DNA of 64,000 bases from assembly GCA_945643635.1 (NCBI GenBank), contig CALZFC010000268.1:2528501-2592500 (forward strand), written 5' to 3'. Every line of letters starts with the position of its first letter. Position 1 is the stretch's first letter. The DNA is from Allodiplogaster sudhausi. Lineage: Eukaryota; Nematoda; Chromadorea; Rhabditida; Diplogasteridae. Positions 34,360-47,882 of this stretch are shown piece after piece. Under the pieces are notes generated by a model that saw only the letters and a list, made by a program, of their open reading frames with translations, did no database searches and was not told where the DNA came from. The position numbers and the translations under genes are program-made.

Positions 34360-35590
34360 CAGTTCTGAGATGTTTCGCAATGTAGAAAACTTTAATTACT
34401 TCAAAATATTTACATACAAATTAAGATTACTAATTGTGTTGTAATAATAATTATACTAATTCTAAAAACAAAAATGAAAATAAGTGCATCCTTTAATCTA
34501 AAAGTATTATAGTTAGTAATATACTAAATAGATAAACTTTAAACAAATGTTCCACTTCAAACTATCAGTGAGCGCAGAATGCCGTGGATCATATGATGCA
34601 ATGAGTTGTTTTATATTACAGCCGCAGCAGATTCGAAGTATGCCGACGCTGTCGATTTTCACAGAAGAATCATCTTGCAAAAACCCTCTTCCTTTTTTCA
34701 ATGCTAAAAGAGAATTGCTATATGTGCAGTCGAATTTTAGTGCGAATTACAAGGTTTGTGAATTTTAGCTATCGACACGCTAAAAATGTTATGAAAGATG
34801 TACGTTTGTGCGTGAATTAAAAGGAAGAACACGCTTACCAATTTTCTCTCATAGCAAAACAAACGCAAATTGTGACAAGATCTGATGAGATTTGAGTAAT
34901 AATAATATATAGGATAATTTAGTTGGTAATTGAAAAAAAATAACCGTAATTTGCCTGAATTTTTCTGACTTTCGCACTTGAGTCTCTTTGAATGGCAAAT
35001 ACTCTTTTTTTAAGCAATTTATGTCCAATAATAATAAGACAAACGAAAAAAATCAAAGGATAAATATTTATGCATAATTTTGTGTATATGTGTAATATGC
35101 TCCATAACAATACGTTTGCGTTATTCTGGATGTTATTTCTCACATGAATATACATATGCATGAACCCCCGAACGAATAAAATGAACACATTCATACAGAT
35201 TTATAGTTATTATCGCAAATGTTCCCAGATGACAAGTATTTAAGAAGGCGAAAACTCAATTGCAAATGCATGCGCTAAAAGTGAATGTTTTAAACTAAAA
35301 ATTAAAGCAGCAATTTGCATCCGAAATGCCTTATTTGGTAAACTCGAAAAAGTTTAATTTACCTTGATTATTTTCACGAGGAGTACCCCACCCCCTCTAG
35401 TAATACTATCCTTGATATCTCATTGAAAATAGTTTAGAAAAATTGTGCACTTACCTCTAATAGAACCCCGTCCCCTCTAATAGTCTCCTTCTAATAGTGC
35501 TGTTCCATCGCAACGGTATCGAAAATAGTACTCGGGGTACCAATTGAGAAAATACGGTATATAGATTCATGAATATGCGGCGTCGTAGAG
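34360..35590. other. AT-rich stretch without supported genes
   Basis: No phase-consistent exons or repeats were found, apart from the possible fragment near 34.6 kb. Confidence 0.4.
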
Positions 35591-35594
35591 CCAT

Positions 35595-35661
35595 GGCCTT
35601 GTGGCCCCATGTATAAGGCGTCGGACTTCGGATCCGAAGATTGCAGGTTCCTGCCAGGTCG
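35595..35661 (+). pseudogene. tRNA-Arg(TCG) pseudogene
   Basis: Third copy of the tRNA-Arg. It has lost about five bases of the T loop (GGTTC then CCTGCC directly), so box B is destroyed. It also has GTATAAGG where the D loop should read GGATAAGG. Confidence 0.85.
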
Positions 35662-35795
35662 AGAATTTTTGTACTATATATGTATGGTATTTGCTCACCC
35701 TCTTTTTTATTACTATATTTCTTCACAACCAAAATTGCCAAGATTGTCTAAAAGGGATATTCTTGGCATTCTTCTGTACCGAGTATCCAAAAGTA

Positions 35796-35867
35796 GGGCT
35801 GAGCCGGGGATTGAACCCGGGACCTCTCGCACCCTAAGCGAGAATCATACCACTAGACCACTCAGCC
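35796..35867 (-). tRNA. tRNA-Pro(AGG)
   Basis: Same 72-base sequence as the copies at 24126 and 28443, with perfect stems. Confidence 0.93.
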
Positions 35868-36047
35868 TTGGCCATTTCGAAGTTTATTTCATTTTTCTCA
35901 GAGCAGCCGAGTTGGGCGAACTCAGGAAAGTGACGACGAAAACCGGATTGGGCTACAAGTGCATGCGCGAAAAGCTATCTATCCTAGCAAACAGCACAAG
36001 CTGCAGATCTGCTCTTCCTTTCCAGGGATATGTACACGCTAAAACAA

Positions 36048-36119
36048 GGCTGAGTGGTCTAGTGGTATGATTCTCGCTTAGGGTGCGAGAGGTCCCGGGT
36101 TCAATCCCCGGCTCAGCCC
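36048..36119 (+). tRNA. tRNA-Pro(AGG)
   Basis: Divergent partner of 35796-35867, with perfect stems. The flanks have drifted from the 24 and 28 kb blocks while the tRNA body has not. Confidence 0.93.
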
Positions 36120-37430
36120 GAATTTTGAAGATGTGCTGACCATGAGTGATTCAGTGGGATCGTTATGTAGTATTCGAATATTGTAAGAATCCAGTACAGA
36201 GGAAAGAAAGTGAAATACTTTTCGATTTTTTTCAATCTTTCTCTTTTTTCTGCTAACCCTATTTTTCACCTTGCTCTCAACGGTACATGAACTGGATTCT
36301 TGTACTTATGGTTAGTGATCAGTGTTCTGTCAAGAAACTGGCGGCAGCAATTTACAATTATTTTTTTCGATTTCCATTACAGAAGACAGAGTAAGTAGTT
36401 TGCTATCAATCGTCTGGTTCTAACGACGGTCTGATTTAGTGGGTGAGCAAGAAATTTACGAAAGTTTACCAACCAGACACTCTCAAAAATGGCGGCGAAG
36501 AACACATCACTGATTTTGAAATTCCCAGTTGCGTGCTAGTTGATTGTTTAGTTTCGTTTGCAGGGCAGCAGGCAAACTTTCCATCGTCGTTTTGAGGGGC
36601 TGATGCAAGTGAGGAAAGTGAAAGAATGAGAAACATGGAGAGATAAATGGAGAGCGACAGATCGAAGAAGACACAGACTCAAGAGTCATTTAGGGGGTGC
36701 TGGAGGGCAAATAAAATGAAAAAAGCGTGTAAACATGAGAGACGGAGAGACGGCAAAGCAATCATAAAATAAACTTGTTTATTCTACCAGTTTTTCACTC
36801 ATGTGCATTTATGATCAATTTATGATCAATGCTGTTGCGCTTGCGATCTCTCCTCCCACAAACAATAAATTATCCTGCTGTATGCATTATAAATCATAAA
36901 ACACTTTGTGCACTTGTCCCTTAATGATGTAGACATGGAAATTTTTTTACTGCAAGCTCTTAACGTAATCTATTCATAATGTTACAGGTTGTATTAATAG
37001 TATCTGCATTTTCTTTAGCCTAAACAACCTGATGCTAGGAACCAAATGGAAAAGTAACATAATTGAAAAACAGCATAAATAGCAGGTTCTTCAGGCATGT
37101 CCATTAGCGAGTCGTTCTCTTTTTCGATTTACATACGAGTGAAAAGACCAAAATGTATATGTAGATTAAGCACTTGGCAGTTTTTTACCGTATAATATGC
37201 GCCAATTGCTCTGCCCCTTTTGAATATGGTACGCAGTATCGCATTTCTTCATTTTTCGTAAGTTGATGGTAAACGTAGCGTCAAGCATCGCCAATGTATA
37301 TATATTTATTTTTTTATGCCCTGTTGGTGCTGTCCAATAAAAGTCGGAAAGTAGAAGCAAAATAAGAAAGTGAAAGTGAGAGTTTGAGTAATAGAGGCCG
37401 AGAAGGACAAACACCGAGAGTGAAAGTGAT
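36120..37430. other. Intergenic stretch
   Basis: No coding exon or tRNA recognised. Contains GA-rich patches. Confidence 0.4.
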
Positions 37431-39140
37431 TATGACTGTCCGCAAAGTGTGCGAGAGAGAGAGAGAGAGATTTAAAGATGAGAGGAAAGAGAGATGAGGG
37501 AGAGAGAGGTAGACGCAGAGTGAGAGAGGAATACTTGTGAAAAACCTATTATTTCGCAGCCCGCGCAAAGGATGACCACATGCTTGCTTTGGCAGACGAA
37601 ATGACGTCTAAAACCACATACTAATTGTAAGTAGTAACTCCTCCAGCATAAGCAGCCCACACATTTCTTAAGCCTTTTTTTCTTTTTCTCCTTTTCTACC
37701 GCTTCCTCCATATTCCCTCTCTATTTATCGCTCATTTTCTCTCTCTCTCTCCCTCTCTCTCTCTGTCTCTTTCTCTAACGTATCTCTCATCTACCCCCTT
37801 CTCTTTTTATGAATACAATTTATTTTCGCCGCTGCCCATGTCTTTTACACAGATCACTCGCTTACTTTTTCTTTTTTTTTACTTTTTTTTTCTTACTTTT
37901 TTTTTTCTTCTTTCGCTTACGATTTCTTCTTTTCAGCTACACCACATTTCGTTTTTGCTAAAAGAGAGTACGAGCCAGAGGCAGAGACAGAGACTAGGTT
38001 TTGAAATCCAAAGTACAGGGAGACAGGGAGAGGGAGAGAAGAAAGAGAGAGGGGAGAGAGAAAGAGAGGGAGAGAGAGAGAGAGTGAAAGAAAGAAAGAG
38101 TAGTAAGAAAGAATTGGAGTCGAATAGAAGACTTAGAGCATGCAATAGAAGGGATACACACAGGGTTATTGAGTGAGTAATCGGGAGGGGCAGAGAACTC
38201 TGCCAGGTACACACACAAAAACGAAGAAGAAGTTGTTAGCAGGTGCGCAACTGGTAGCGAGAGTAGAGCCAAGCGAATGGCGAAAGAGGAAATTGAAGAG
38301 AGAGTGAGAGAGAGAATGAGAGAGAGAGTAAGAGAGAGAGAGTGAGAGAGAAAATGAGAGAGACAGGGGGAGACGGTGAGAGAGAATCATAGAAAGAGAG
38401 AAATAGAGAATGCCTGTCACTTTCTCCTTCCATTCTGTTTTGACGCCCTTCTCTCTCGCTCCCTACAACCTTTAACATTTCTTTTCTTTTTCTCGCTCTC
38501 TCTCTATCATCCTCTCATTTTCTTTCTCTCTCTCTATCTCTTTGTCTCTATATATCTCTCCCTCTTTCTATCTCTTTGTCTCTCTCTTTCTCTCTCTCTC
38601 TCGATCTTTCTCACTCTATTCACCTTCTCCGTTCGAATCTGAGCATGTATCACAGTGCCATCGCGGCACACACATACACTACACACCCATCAATTCTACC
38701 TTTTCTTTCCGCTCTTTGCTGTAAATAGAGGGAGATTTCTTTTTCTGCTCTTATTTTTGAACGTTTTTGGCCCTTTAAAAACCTACGTAAATAAATGGAT
38801 TTTATATCGGCTTGTAAATATTTCAGTCTTGTTCTCGCCATCTCATTTTTCATCGCCCTCTTTCTCTCTTTTCTCGCTCTCTCCCTCTTGCTTTTTTCTT
38901 TATTCTCGCCCTCTCGCTTTATCTCTTTTCTCGCCCTCTCTATCTCTCCCCTCTTCTCTCTTTTACTCGTTCTCTCTCACACTTTCTCTCTCACTCTTTC
39001 TCTTTTCCTGCTCTCTCTCACATCTGCTCTTTCCTCTTGCCTCTCTTTCTCTCTCAATTTTACTCCATCTTTTTCTCGTCGTCTTTCTCTCTCTCCCTCT
39101 CTCTTTAATTCTCCCTCTCTCTCTCCCTTTCCGCTTTCTT
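37431..39140. repeat. Long GA-rich and CT-rich simple-sequence region
   Basis: (GA)n at 37450-37500, (CT)n at 37738-37790, GA-rich 38020-38100 and 38290-38410, CT-rich 38480-38620 and 38830-39140. The alternation of GA and CT blocks would allow inverted pairing. Open frames here are low-complexity artefacts. Confidence 0.8.
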
Positions 39141-39225
39141 TCCAGAAAGCGGTCCAGAACAACACGTGAGTGTGTCCAAGGTGGCAGTTCGCTCTCTCTC
39201 CACGGGACGCCCATCCATCCGTCCA
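39140..39225 (+). repeat. Dispersed repeat fragment shared with the A3 intron
   Basis: Shares about 80 bases with 20820-20900, including TCTCCACGGGACGCCCATCC. It lies just upstream of gene C. Confidence 0.65.
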
Positions 39226-39396
39226 TAAGTGCCTCGGAAGACGAGGACTTCCTTCTTGTTCTCCGCCCGGCTGCCCCTGCCCACCCCCCTCCCCCAAGCC
39301 CAGCCAGCCAGCAGGTGGCCATCCTAAAACCAGAGAAGGAGCCAGAGTCCCGGCCAGAGAGGAGAACCCGCTCCATCAAGCATCTCACGAAGAGCC

Positions 39397-42300
39397 ATGG
39401 CAACGAGCGACATTCTGGTTCGGCTTGCCATCCTTACAGTGACGCTACGAGGTCAGTGTTCATCCTGTTTTTTATTCGAATTCTAGAATAAGCGGTTCAA
39501 AGACGCACATTGAAGCACTTACATATAAGCAATTATATCATCGTAAATTTTAGTGCTGCACTAAGAATCCATCTCTCCCCCTCTCTGTCTCTCGCTCTCT
39601 CTCCCTCTTCTCTCTCGCTCTCTCTCAGAATCCACGCAAGCTCGCCCACTCTCGGATGCGTTACCACTGACGATGGCCGAGCTGCGAGACGAGCCACCGG
39701 CTGGCGCACTCGCGGCACCCTTTGGCATTCCGGCTAATCCTGAAGCTACATCTCATCTTGAACAAGTAAGTTGTATCCTTTGTTTGTTTTCAAATAGTTA
39801 TTAGACTCCACAAAATTCAAATTCAAATTTAAAAAAAAAACATAGACTACTTCAATTTCCCTGACCGTTTGCTTCACCCAATCAATAAATCACAAGCTCT
39901 CTCGCTATTGTTTTTCATAATCAGGCAAAAAAGCGCAAATTTAAAAATGCGCTACCCCTCAGCCTCCGCCTCTCCGTCTGCCCGTCTTCGCGCCCGAGCT
40001 ACTCGAGAATGGCACGGCACCGCCAAACGAGGACGCCAAGCTCTTCATCAAGCCACCGCCGACTTCTTTCCATATTGAGTGAGCAAGTTTTTTTTAATTG
40101 AAGATTTTTTTGATCTTTTTTAATGATAAAAAGCATCCTTTAAACAACAAGAAATTTATTCTGTCTTTCTTCTGCTCTACATACTTAGAGGTGGACAGCA
40201 ACCAAACATTTCTAATGCTAGATAAGCAGTTTTTAAATGCCGCGAACTCTTTGCAGTGAATTGATCGATGTCTTAGGTCTGTAAAGCATATTGTGCAAAA
40301 GCTACTATAACAGCGTTCATTCTTTCCTTCTCTTCTTCTCCCTCCTTATCCATCTCTCCTTTATCATGTCTCTGCTTTTCATTCTGCATTGGGCACTTTT
40401 TCAAGCCGCGCTATTCTGCGCATTCACTTTAAAAGGACGCACATTGTCAAGGTGACAAAGTGGAGTCAACAGAACAGGCCGTTTGTGCCATGTTATGGTT
40501 CACCCGATACAATCATTTGCATTCCGAGACAAATGTGGGTATTTTGATGATTGCGCTTTAAAAGAAAATCGATATTCATGCCATTTTAATGATCGCCTCT
40601 TAAAACCCGTTTGCATTTGATCATTATTTTCTAAAATTAAATTTATATTTACATATATCCTCTTACAACCATTTGCTTTACTAGGTAAATATTAATATTT
40701 TGTTCATTGTGTTTTAAAATATAATCGATATTATTGTATTAAAACAATGTTTTTTTAAACAATATTCCATTGACCCCGCCCGATCCATTCCCTCCTCTCT
40801 CTGAAGGTACAACGCGAGCTCTCTTGACGCTCCGCACCTCGACACGAGCACGCCGATCCGTATGCAGGAGGAGGACGACGACAAGACGATGGCGTGCGGC
40901 TTCTGCCTCGCGGTCGTAGACGAGATGAAGAGACGCATCGGTGAGAACGAGACTGCATTCGAACAGGTGATTCTTATTATACTATCTTGATCTTTATAAT
41001 ATTATCTTCATGGATACATCCATCCAAAACCCGGCCCTAGCCCAATATTTCGAACTAACGGCCCCGGCCCGGTTCCGTAAGTTTGAAATATTGTTACCAG
41101 GCTTGGATTTGGACTTCACTCATCTGTATGTCTACTGGGAAATTGCTGAAAAAGAGCATTATAATTACTTTCTCTCTGCTTACACTAAAAAAATTCAATT
41201 GCCCACTCACATCAACCTTCTCTTCTTTTTTGTTACCTTTTCTTCCCTGCTTCTTATAGTCACCTTTTTCAGATATGTATATCTCTCTGTACTTGGCTAA
41301 CGTTTGTGCTATAATAGATGGCGACATGTCGATGAACAATTCATATATTAAATTAATAAATATTAAAGAGGTAAAAAAGGAAAAGAGAGGCCATGAAATA
41401 GCAGTGATAGCATTCCATTAAAAAAAGATGTTGCAGACTCTTCGCGAGCAGTGTCTTGTCGAGAAGGCCAAGGGCGTCTCGCAAGTCAGCTGCGACCTCA
41501 TTGACAAGGCTAGTGGAAGACCGGTTACTTTCTATATTTCTCCTTTAAGGAAGCACGACATTCAACGCATTTTTCTGACCATTCTAGTTGCGTCTCTCCT
41601 ATGTTAATCACATACTCTCTCGCTCTTGTTTCAGGTTCCATACATATCTGTCGCCAATCCAAGCATTTGTTCTTGGCTCCTTTAAAAGACATTGAGAATT
41701 TCGTGACTACTAGTTCAGGCAAAGATCGAGCAAATCCGCAGCAAAAGTTCGGATGAGGTGTGCGCCAATGAAAAGCATTGCCGTGACAACGTGCAGGTAT
41801 TCAATTATGATTAAATTGCTTTTTCTCTCGCTTCTAAAATATATAAGTTATAAAATCATATTTTTTGTCAGTTAAAATCATCAAAACCTCCTTATTCCAT
41901 CTTATGCTTTCTTAAAGAAAAAAATAGTTATGTATGTATATATTTTTCTTCCATTTTCGATCTTCTCTGCGCGCGTGCGTCTGGACGAAGAAAGAAAGTC
42001 GGTTGACGAGCAGCAAGAACTCTTCCACCAGCTGGCACTCAAGAATGAAGAAGAGCGCAAGGTGTCTTCGAATGAGTTCACAATCATTCGCCTCGCTTAA
42101 TTAGTTTGACTATCAACATTTTTTATCAAAACAAACGACTAATCGTCCAAAGTCGTTACTTTTGAACGAGTCTAAAATAAAATTTTAATTTAGCGAATTT
42201 GAATTTAAACATTTCCACTCAGGACGTCGAAGAGCAAGTGGCTCTCTACCGAGAAGAGTTCGCGAAGACGCACAACGAAAGCGAGGCTCCGCCCTTTGTT

Positions 42301-44108
42301 CTCTTCAACGGAGTTAGAATTTAATGTCTCTTTACTTGGAACGGAGGTATTTATGTTCTAAATTTTTTTCATTTTAGAAAAACAAACAAATGATCCAAGA
42401 ACAAAAAGAACACAGTCAACGTAAATTGAGAGCAATCTGGAACACATTTTGGCTTGGTCATACGGTGATAAAAAAAACCTTCATAAATCAGGCAAAAAGG
42501 CGCGAATTCAAGATTGAGCTTTACACTCATTTAAAGTCCATGCACAATAGTCTGATTCTTGAGGGCACGGATGCGGACGACAAGAAACCAATCAAGTGGA
42601 ATCGCACCGAGGCGTGGCCCCGCTACGGCAACGCGACCGAGGAGGAGGAGGAGCCAGAAGAGACGACGCTGCCGCAAGTCGTCATCACAGGCAACTGGTC
42701 TACTGAGCAAGTGGTCGAGACGTCGGGAATGATGTTCGTAGGACTTTCTTTCTTTTCTGTCTCCTCTTTATTTCGATTTTATTTGTTGCACTTGAGTATA
42801 TTGAAGTAACAAAATGGCGGGGGAAAACAACTTCATTTCAAGCGGAAAATTTAAATATTAGATACCAGGAGAGCAGGAAATATCTGAAAATTTCAATAAT
42901 TCAAAAATTTCCTGCGCCCTGGTTGTTGGGCGGAACTGTCTATATGTATGTACAGACCGAACCTGTTGAATGATACTTTTCCTAATTTGCATGTCGCCCT
43001 CGGGCATTCCGATGACGCCACTCTCGGACGAGAAGGCTCACGGCGCACTTGGCACTGAGCCTACTAATCCGCCAGACATCCCGGCTGAGTTCGCCGGAAG
43101 CATCGATGGCGGCGTCGAATCGGAAGAGGAGACGAAGAAGCCGGGTACGAACGAAGAAATCGGATTCATGAAGGCCGGCACAGAGTTGCTCAAGGGCGAG
43201 CTCGATGCTGACGACGAAACAACAACAACAACGCAGAAAGTCATTGAGGCCTCGACAATTTTGCCACCACCAGCTGAGAATATCGATGAAGCAGCTGTGA
43301 CAGAGCAGAAGGTAGAAAATGATTTTTTTTCTTCTTTTTTTTCATATTGCGTTAGGGAGCAATGGAGCATGAAAGTCAACCGCGATCTATTTGAGCTTCT
43401 CTGACTATTGTAGTCGCGTCTCTCTCTAAATCGCATGTTCGCCAGGCAAAAAGGCGCGCGAATTCAAGATTGAGTTTTGGCTCCTTTAAGCTTTATCCAA
43501 ATTCTCTGCTCGTAGCCATCCTTCGCACTTTCACTTATTGTTTCAGCCGCTCGCATCGGCTGTAGCCGCTGACATCGCTGCCGCTGCCCAAGCTCCCGAG
43601 AAGGCAACTGCCGAAGAGGAGAAGGAGGCTTTGATGGAAGGAGAAGAAGAAGACGATGAGGAGGAGGTGCCTGCGCCAATTCGTGCGCCCGTCAAGTGTC
43701 CAAGGAAGAGACCAGCTGCAATCACCGGCATGGCATCGACGGTAATTTTTTTATTTGTTTACTAATAATATATGTAGATATATATATTATATAAATTTAT
43801 AAAAGTCAGTATCTGTTGTGCCATTAACGCTTGTTGGCTGGCTAATCTCTCAAGTTATTCAGAAGAAGAATCCATTTTATTCTTATGAGACACACACAAA
43901 TGGTGAACAGTTAAGGTAAACGATAATATGTAAATGATAACATCATGGCTAGTCTTAGGCGTCAGCGACGGCTGCTCCTACCAAGCCAGTAACGAAAACA
44001 GAGTCGCCTGCCAAGATGACCCAGCCTCCGGTCAGCACGGCCGCCACCGCTGCTCCGCGCACCTACAGCCGAATCGTCCGTGCCCAACTCTTTGTCGAGG
44101 ATATCTAG
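39397..44108 (+). CDS. C: secreted protein with saposin-B-like core and acidic tail
   Basis: Twelve exons: 39397-39451, 39629-39765, 39963-40078, 40807-40966, 41437-41508, 41719-41796, about 41965-42061, 42223-42312, 42564-42737, about 42991-43311, 43547-43741 and 43959-44108. It starts with a signal-like peptide (MATSDILVRLAILTVTLR). Exons 4-6 hold six cysteines as C-x2-C-x25-C-x12-C-x19-C-x5-C, the saposin-B pattern (lipid-interacting fold; an inference from spacing). N-glycosylation motifs are present, and the C-terminal half is rich in Glu, Ala, Pro and Thr (EEEEE, GEEEDDEEE). PFGIP and PSGIP motifs recur. The intron after exon 5 has a GC donor (ACAAG|GCTAGT). No clear AG precedes exons 7 and 10. 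Probable site is extracellular or lysosome-like. Confidence 0.7.
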
Positions 44109-44863
44109 ATGATGGTTATGATGTAACCGAAAGGGCCGTTGTTTATCTTTATGCAACCTTTACAATTAGAAATATCCAATGAGATTAAACGGCAAAAAAA
44201 AATCAACTTTTTTAACGAAACATTCGAAATTTTATGAACTTTGCTTTCCTGCTTCGAGTATGTTAGATCATTCTATATCGTTTTCGTTTAAATGCATTAA
44301 ATTCTTGCAACAAAAGATGATTTATTATTATTATTTCGTTTCTCACTGCCTCTATGTGCCGGTGCCCTAGTTCTCTTTTCTTCTCCTTATAGCAAAACAA
44401 TCTTCTTGCCTTCGAAAAAGCCTCAACAATTTTGGGGCGCAATTGTAATTCTAGTCCTTTTTGAAGAGCCAATGAGACTGACACTGAACGTAGCAACATA
44501 TTTATGCAATGGACCTACTATTTGCTGGCAACATTTTCTGTCTTTTTCTCTTGTTTACTTGGAATTGAAAACGAATATTCACTGTTTTGTCAAAAAACGT
44601 TTTTTCCGTTGATGTTAAACGTATCATGTAAACAACTTTAAAGGTTTCAACGGCCATTCATTCATTATAGTACTCTGTTCGCGTCATAAATTTTATTGTT
44701 TTTTTTAACAGGGCTGAACGACTTTAGTTCATTCTCATCCATAAAAAAGAACGAAAATTGGAAGTAAAAAAAATTGGACTTGGAAATCCGTCGTTAACAG
44801 AACATGTAAAACTGAGCGACGGAAGCAGTGAGGTTAAGATAATATATTTGCAGTGAAACCGTT
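44109..44863. other. Intergenic stretch between converging genes C and E
   Basis: Nothing coding recognised. The two genes end tail-to-tail across it. Confidence 0.5.
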
Positions 44864-46575
44864 TTATTTCAGAATAATGCATGCAGTGAGATAATAGATC
44901 AGAAGGAGGTGTAGCGAAGGGCTGATGCTCGACAAATCGATGTTGCCTAAATGAAAGATCTTCTTAGATCTAAACGACTACTAGTAATCGGGCCTGAAGC
45001 TGTATTATTTATATGCCCAATGAAACAATACTCCAAATCTTATTGTCGACCTGGGCAACTAGGTGCGGTCGTAGGAGCTGTGGTCGTTGTAGTGGGCGGG
45101 GACAGATCCATGCAGCAGGGATCAAAAGGATTACTATCATAGCTATATATGCCGCCCTTTGTAAATCCCAGGAAGATATGTGGAAGGTATTCCCAAGCAT
45201 GCGTCGGCTGATCTGCGTTCCCCCAAAGCTCATCCGGAATTGCGCCAACTCCTTCTCCATCGAGAATCCACTGGAAACGGCTTCGCTTGACTGTCACGTT
45301 GTTCGGGTCCTCGCCAGGTGCAAGAGTCGGAGTGCCGACGAAGCCAATCGATACGGTACAAGAAGCAGTCTCAGAGAACTATTGAACAAACGAGAGCTAC
45401 TCTTGATTTCATTCATTGAGGATTCAAATGTCCCTCACCATACTTCAAATAGAGAAAAATCACCTTTGATGGGATAATTGCATGCTTGAGGCCACCCGGG
45501 CAGCTCGGCCTTTCTTTCGAATAATAGAAACCCTTCGCATAAAAGAAATAGGTTACATTCTTGTACTCGCGCCCCTTGATGGTGACGTCATGGCGGCCGG
45601 TGTTGATGAGAGGAAACAGAGGATAAGAAGGAGTTGCTTTGGAAGGGAACTTGGAGGGCAGGCGCATGCAGCAGACAGAATCCCTATCAAGCGCCGTGTA
45701 AGCCCTGAGCGCTCCGTTGAGGAGATAGACGTTGTAAGCTAGTTGACGGACTTTGGTCTTGTCGCTTATTCCGTCCAGCCTCACATCAGAAACGTCGAAA
45801 CGCTTTCCACTCAAGAGCCTTAAATTAGATGTTTCCTGTTTTTCCCCAATTTTGCCGTGCGTGGTCAGAGAATGTCCGATGATTTATTTCATCATACACC
45901 TGGCACATTATTGGAAATACCACAGTGATTTTAATCATGCCATATGTACAAAAACTCTCTAAGCTATGCATTTCTTGGCTTACCGTTAATCCGTTGGTGA
46001 ATTATTAGCAATGACTCTTAAAGCTACATATAGTATGTATTTCTTCTCTGAAATTACTTGCCACTAATTTTGTTCTTATATACATACATATCTTCACTAC
46101 ATCTTACAATTAGATTTTGCTCTTACGTTGGCCGGCCAAATTGACCCGGTAACGAACCAATAAAAGTCAAGTTTCTTGAGCTCTTTCTTGACGAAGTCAT
46201 AGTCGCTTGCTTCATCTTCGGTTAACGGCTCCGCACTCGGATTCGCTTCGTGTCTCGCCCCGATGTAGCATCCATCTGTTAAGGAACTGAATGGGCTTAA
46301 GAGAATTTGAACATTTGTGATAATTGCACACTCATCCTTAAACTTTTTGAGTTCGATCGATCATCAAGAAAAGTGAGAAAATTCAAAATTCTCCTCTACA
46401 CCTTCAAATTTTTTTGTCATAAAAGATATTTAGCAAAACGGCCACGGGTCACAGAGAGATAGTTACCTTCGGGATATTTCGCAAAATCCAGGCTGGGAAT
46501 CACTGCAAGAACAAATCCGTGCTGGCATCCTTCGCTGGGATCTCCCTTCGTTTTGTTCAAGACGAATTCCAAATT
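44864..46575 (-). CDS. E: single-pass membrane protein with Cys-containing ectodomain, 5' exon not found
   Basis: Minus-strand exons are 46467-46575, 46127-46275, 45464-45835, 45051-45378 and 44864-44946. All are GT-AG and keep phase. The ectodomain includes GCQHGFVLAVIP, GCYIGARHEAN, a CC pair, and a block with QW, LDGEGVGAI, ELW and DPCC. This order of W, DG, LW and late cysteines loosely recalls C-type lectin-like domains (low certainty). A Thr/Pro stalk (PPTTTTTAPTTAP) leads to a short hydrophobic end (SLHLLLIYYLTACIIL). A signal peptide must lie upstream of 46575. A tail of the same type lies at 5571-6188. Confidence 0.65.
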
Positions 46576-46917
46576 CTGGAGGGAAAATGATTTGCATTTC
46601 GGACGTAATCTATTCGTTTGGTCGAACGTCACATTTTGTTCATTACTCTTTGATCTACTTATTAAAAAGCACGAACGAAGCTCAAAAAATGGCGCCAATT
46701 CTTAATCGAATTTTCATCAACTTTAATTGATTTTGGTAAAATAATTGTCTATAGAATAGATGGTTGACGCAAACTATCGCCACCAAAGCAATCTCACTAA
46801 GGAATGTTTCGACAGTTTATTTTCATTCGAAAAATTAAGTGCTTAAAGAAGCGTTTAAAAATAATTTCGGAACCACAACTACCACGACTTCATAATGAAC
46901 CTATGGGTTCATTTCAG
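46576..46917. other. Head-to-head gap between E and the B-e fragment
   Basis: May contain the missing first exon of E (minus). No B-type signal or ectodomain exon was seen on the plus strand. Confidence 0.35.
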
Positions 46918-47882
46918 CACAACCACGACATCGACCAGCACAACCACCACCACCACTGAGCCGACGACGACATCCACGGCCATGTTGGGGATTCCCATCC
47001 GGCTATTTTTTTTTAAGTATAGCATTATGAAATGGGTGAGACCCAAGAAGGCTACTATTCTAATTATGTAAAACAATTGCGTGAATTTAGCGAAAGTACG
47101 TGACTCATGAAAACGAGTAACGATGAGAGATATGAATCATCAAGAGATAATTAAAATATCAAACTACAATTTGTTGCGAGCGTAAGGTCATCTATAAGAC
47201 AGTTAGTTACTATCATTGCAGCCCAACAACGTCTACCATCACCACTGAGCCATCCACTACCATGTTGGGGAGGCTATGAAGATTTTCTTCTACTTATTTA
47301 TGCTCGTGCTCTGAATTTAAAGAACTTCTACTTCCACCACAGCGCGTTTCTATCTTGAAACCATTTCATTCATCCGATCCCAATTCATTCAGTTGTTATC
47401 CATCAAAACAAAAAGTCGATAATAGAACTCGGTGTTGTAATCCACACTATAATGCGAGATTGCCATTTTCAAGTAACGGGCTTCTGCCATATACGAGATA
47501 GCACTAAACAACGAGTTTGCCTTCAGCACAGGGGCAGTCGCGGCAAAATGTAGTTTGTTTTCTTTCGGCGGTAACCCTCTTCACATTATTCTTACTTCAG
47601 AGATGAGAATGGCGAAGGAAGTTCTACCGTAACCGACGAGGAGGATGAGCTGTTTTTGAAATTAATTTGAAATTAATCTTGATATGTGATAGTAGTTATG
47701 TGAATTATCTAGAAAATCTCCATTCCTGTGATTCATGTATGACAAATTAATTTTTTTACTTAAAGCTTGAACTTTTTAAGGTCTGCCGAAGCCTGGTTAC
47801 CATTTACTTCTCAGTCCTCGTCACTGGACTGGTCATCGGCACAATTGCCTTCGTATTCATTTACCACTTTGGTATCTATTGA
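46918..47882 (+). pseudogene. B-e: stalk and membrane helix of a B-like gene
   Basis: Thr-rich exons 46918-46983 and 47222-47263 end at ...CAT|GTTGGG like the B-d stalk exons. An acidic exon from 47601 (DENGEGSS, TDEEDEL) follows, then a helix exon 47781-47882 (VTIYFSVLVTGLVIGTIAFV, FIYHFGIY, stop). No signal peptide or ectodomain exists upstream, where gene E occupies the other strand. The join into the helix exon is not resolved. It is probably a severed tail. Confidence 0.55.

Noticed and set aside
36500..39170. Long Ser/Leu-rich and Arg/Glu-rich frames
   Set aside because: Translations of (CT)n and (GA)n tracts.
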